This document shows positions 4,671-5,467 of a DNA stretch of 5,467 bases, piece by piece. The stretch is from contig JAJZVE010000362.1 in assembly GCA_021845835.1 (NCBI GenBank), positions 1-5,467 on the forward strand, given 5' to 3'. Position 1 is the stretch's first letter. Every line of letters starts with the position of its first letter. The notes beneath the pieces are model-generated. The model was not told the origin of the DNA and made no database searches. It saw only the letters and a program-made list of their open reading frames with translations. The position numbers and the translations under genes are program-made. Source of the DNA: Pseudomonadota bacterium. GTDB taxonomy: Bacteria; Pseudomonadota; Alphaproteobacteria; Acetobacterales; Acetobacteraceae.

Positions 4671-5467
4671 ATGGCATTCCGCCACGAGTTCGACGCGACC
4701 GTGCTGCGCGAGTATGACATTCGCGGCATCGTCGGCCGCACGCTGCATCCGGCGGATGCCTTCGCCATCGGCCGCGTGTTCGGCAGCATCGTCGCCCGCG
4801 CCGGCGGGCACACCGTGGCGGTCGGCTATGACGGACGGCTGTCCTCCCCGGATCTGGAGCCGAAGCTGGTGGAGGGGCTGACGGCGAGCGGCATGGACGT
4901 GGTGCGCATCGGCCGCGGGCCGACGCCGATGCTGTATTACGCCGCCACCGTCCGCCCCACCGACGGTGCGGTGATGGTGACCGGCAGCCACAACCCGCCC
5001 GACTACAACGGCTTCAAGATGATGCTGCAGGGCAGACCGTTCTTCGGCGGCCAGATCACCGACGTCGGCCGCCTTGCCGCCGCCGGCGACGTGGTGGCGG
5101 AGCGGCCGGGCACTGTGCAGTCCATCGACATCTCAGCCGACTACGTGGCGCGGCTGATCTCCGACTGGGACGGCGGCGACCGGCTGCTCAACGTGGTGTG
5201 GGACAACGGCAACGGTGCCGCCGGCGAGGTGCTGCAGCGGCTGGTGGGCTCGCTGCCCGGCAATCACACGGTGCTGTATCCCGACATCGACGGCCGCTTC
5301 CCGAACCATCATCCCGACCCGACGGTGCCGAAGAACCTGGCGGCGCTGGTGGCCGAGGTGCGGCGGCGCGGTGCCGACGTGGGCGTGGCATTCGATGGCG
5401 ACGCCGACCGCATCGGCGTGGTGGACGACAGCGGCGAGATCATGTTTGGTGACCAGTTGATGGTGGT
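4671..5467 (+). CDS. Phosphomannomutase/phosphoglucomutase, N-terminal part (runs off the right edge)
   Basis: The frame is open from ATG 4671 to the window end, giving 265 residues of a family that is usually about 460 long. It is an alpha-D-phosphohexomutase of the AlgC/ManB/PgmG type, which interconverts 6-phosphates and 1-phosphates of glucose or mannose through a phosphoserine. Visible motifs are REYDIRG (13-19), VGYDGR (51-56), the active-site loop TGSHNP (104-109) with the phosphoserine at Ser106, and the magnesium loop DGDADR (242-247). The stretch VVWDNGNGAAGE (175-186) and PNHHPDP (211-217) also fit. Domain 1 and most of domain 2 are present; the sugar-specificity loop of domain 3 and domain 4 are outside the window. 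It therefore cannot be decided from this sequence whether glucose, mannose or both are used. Lying after galU, it probably supplies glucose-1-phosphate for UDP-glucose, and perhaps mannose-1-phosphate for GDP-mannose. The start is supported by a strong ribosome site. Confidence 0.93.
   Translation, partial: MAFRHEFDATVLREYDIRGIVGRTLHPADAFAIGRVFGSIVARAGGHTVAVGYDGRLSSPDLEPKLVEGLTASGMDVVRIGRGPTPMLYYAATVRPTDGAVMVTGSHNPPDYNGFKMMLQGRPFFGGQITDVGRLAAAGDVVAERPGTVQSIDISADYVARLISDWDGGDRLLNVVWDNGNGAAGEVLQRLVGSLPGNHTVLYPDIDGRFPNHHPDPTVPKNLAALVAEVRRRGADVGVAFDGDADRIGVVDDSGEIMFGDQLMV

Noticed and set aside
3001..4677. Long minus-strand open frame opposite galU
   Set aside because: It lies across galU, whose motifs are all intact. 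The antisense translation has no recognisable motif and biased composition.

Overview
The window is very GC-rich and densely coding, with G or C at most third codon positions. It carries six protein genes and no RNA gene, insertion sequence or CRISPR array that I can see. The gene content and GC bias suggest an alphaproteobacterium, and I would guess Rhodospirillales/Acetobacteraceae. The clues are a divergent PEP carboxylase with a TAHPTF motif, a Tim14/Pam18-like membrane J-protein and a dual phosphomannomutase/phosphoglucomutase beside galU. The taxonomic guess is inference, not a measured match.

Layout: the left third is read on the minus strand. A potassium-channel-like protein (1676 to 696) is followed 58 bases later by the first 212 codons of a PEP-carboxylase-family gene (637 to 1, running off the window). 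A 65-base divergent intergenic region (1677-1741) with a 5+2+5 inverted repeat separates this pair from plus-strand genes. These are a DUF445 (YjiN-like) membrane protein (1742-3043) and, 18 bases later, a small membrane-anchored J-domain protein (3062-3502), probably one transcript.

A 179-base intergenic region (3503-3681) follows, holding hairpins, an imperfect 13-base direct repeat and a clear ribosome binding site. Then come galU (GTG start, 3682-4575) and, after 95 bases, the 5' half of a phosphomannomutase/phosphoglucomutase gene (4671 to beyond 5467). These two enzymes act in sequence: the mutase makes glucose-1-phosphate and GalU converts it with UTP to UDP-glucose. The pair therefore looks like a precursor-supply module for exopolysaccharide, lipopolysaccharide or glycolipid synthesis.

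Most of the window is ordinary core metabolism and envelope biology. The points most worth a second look are the DUF445/J-protein pair, the altered catalytic-loop motif in the PEP carboxylase, the RCK-less multi-helix potassium channel, and the structured galU leader. I found no convincing previously undescribed multi-gene system.
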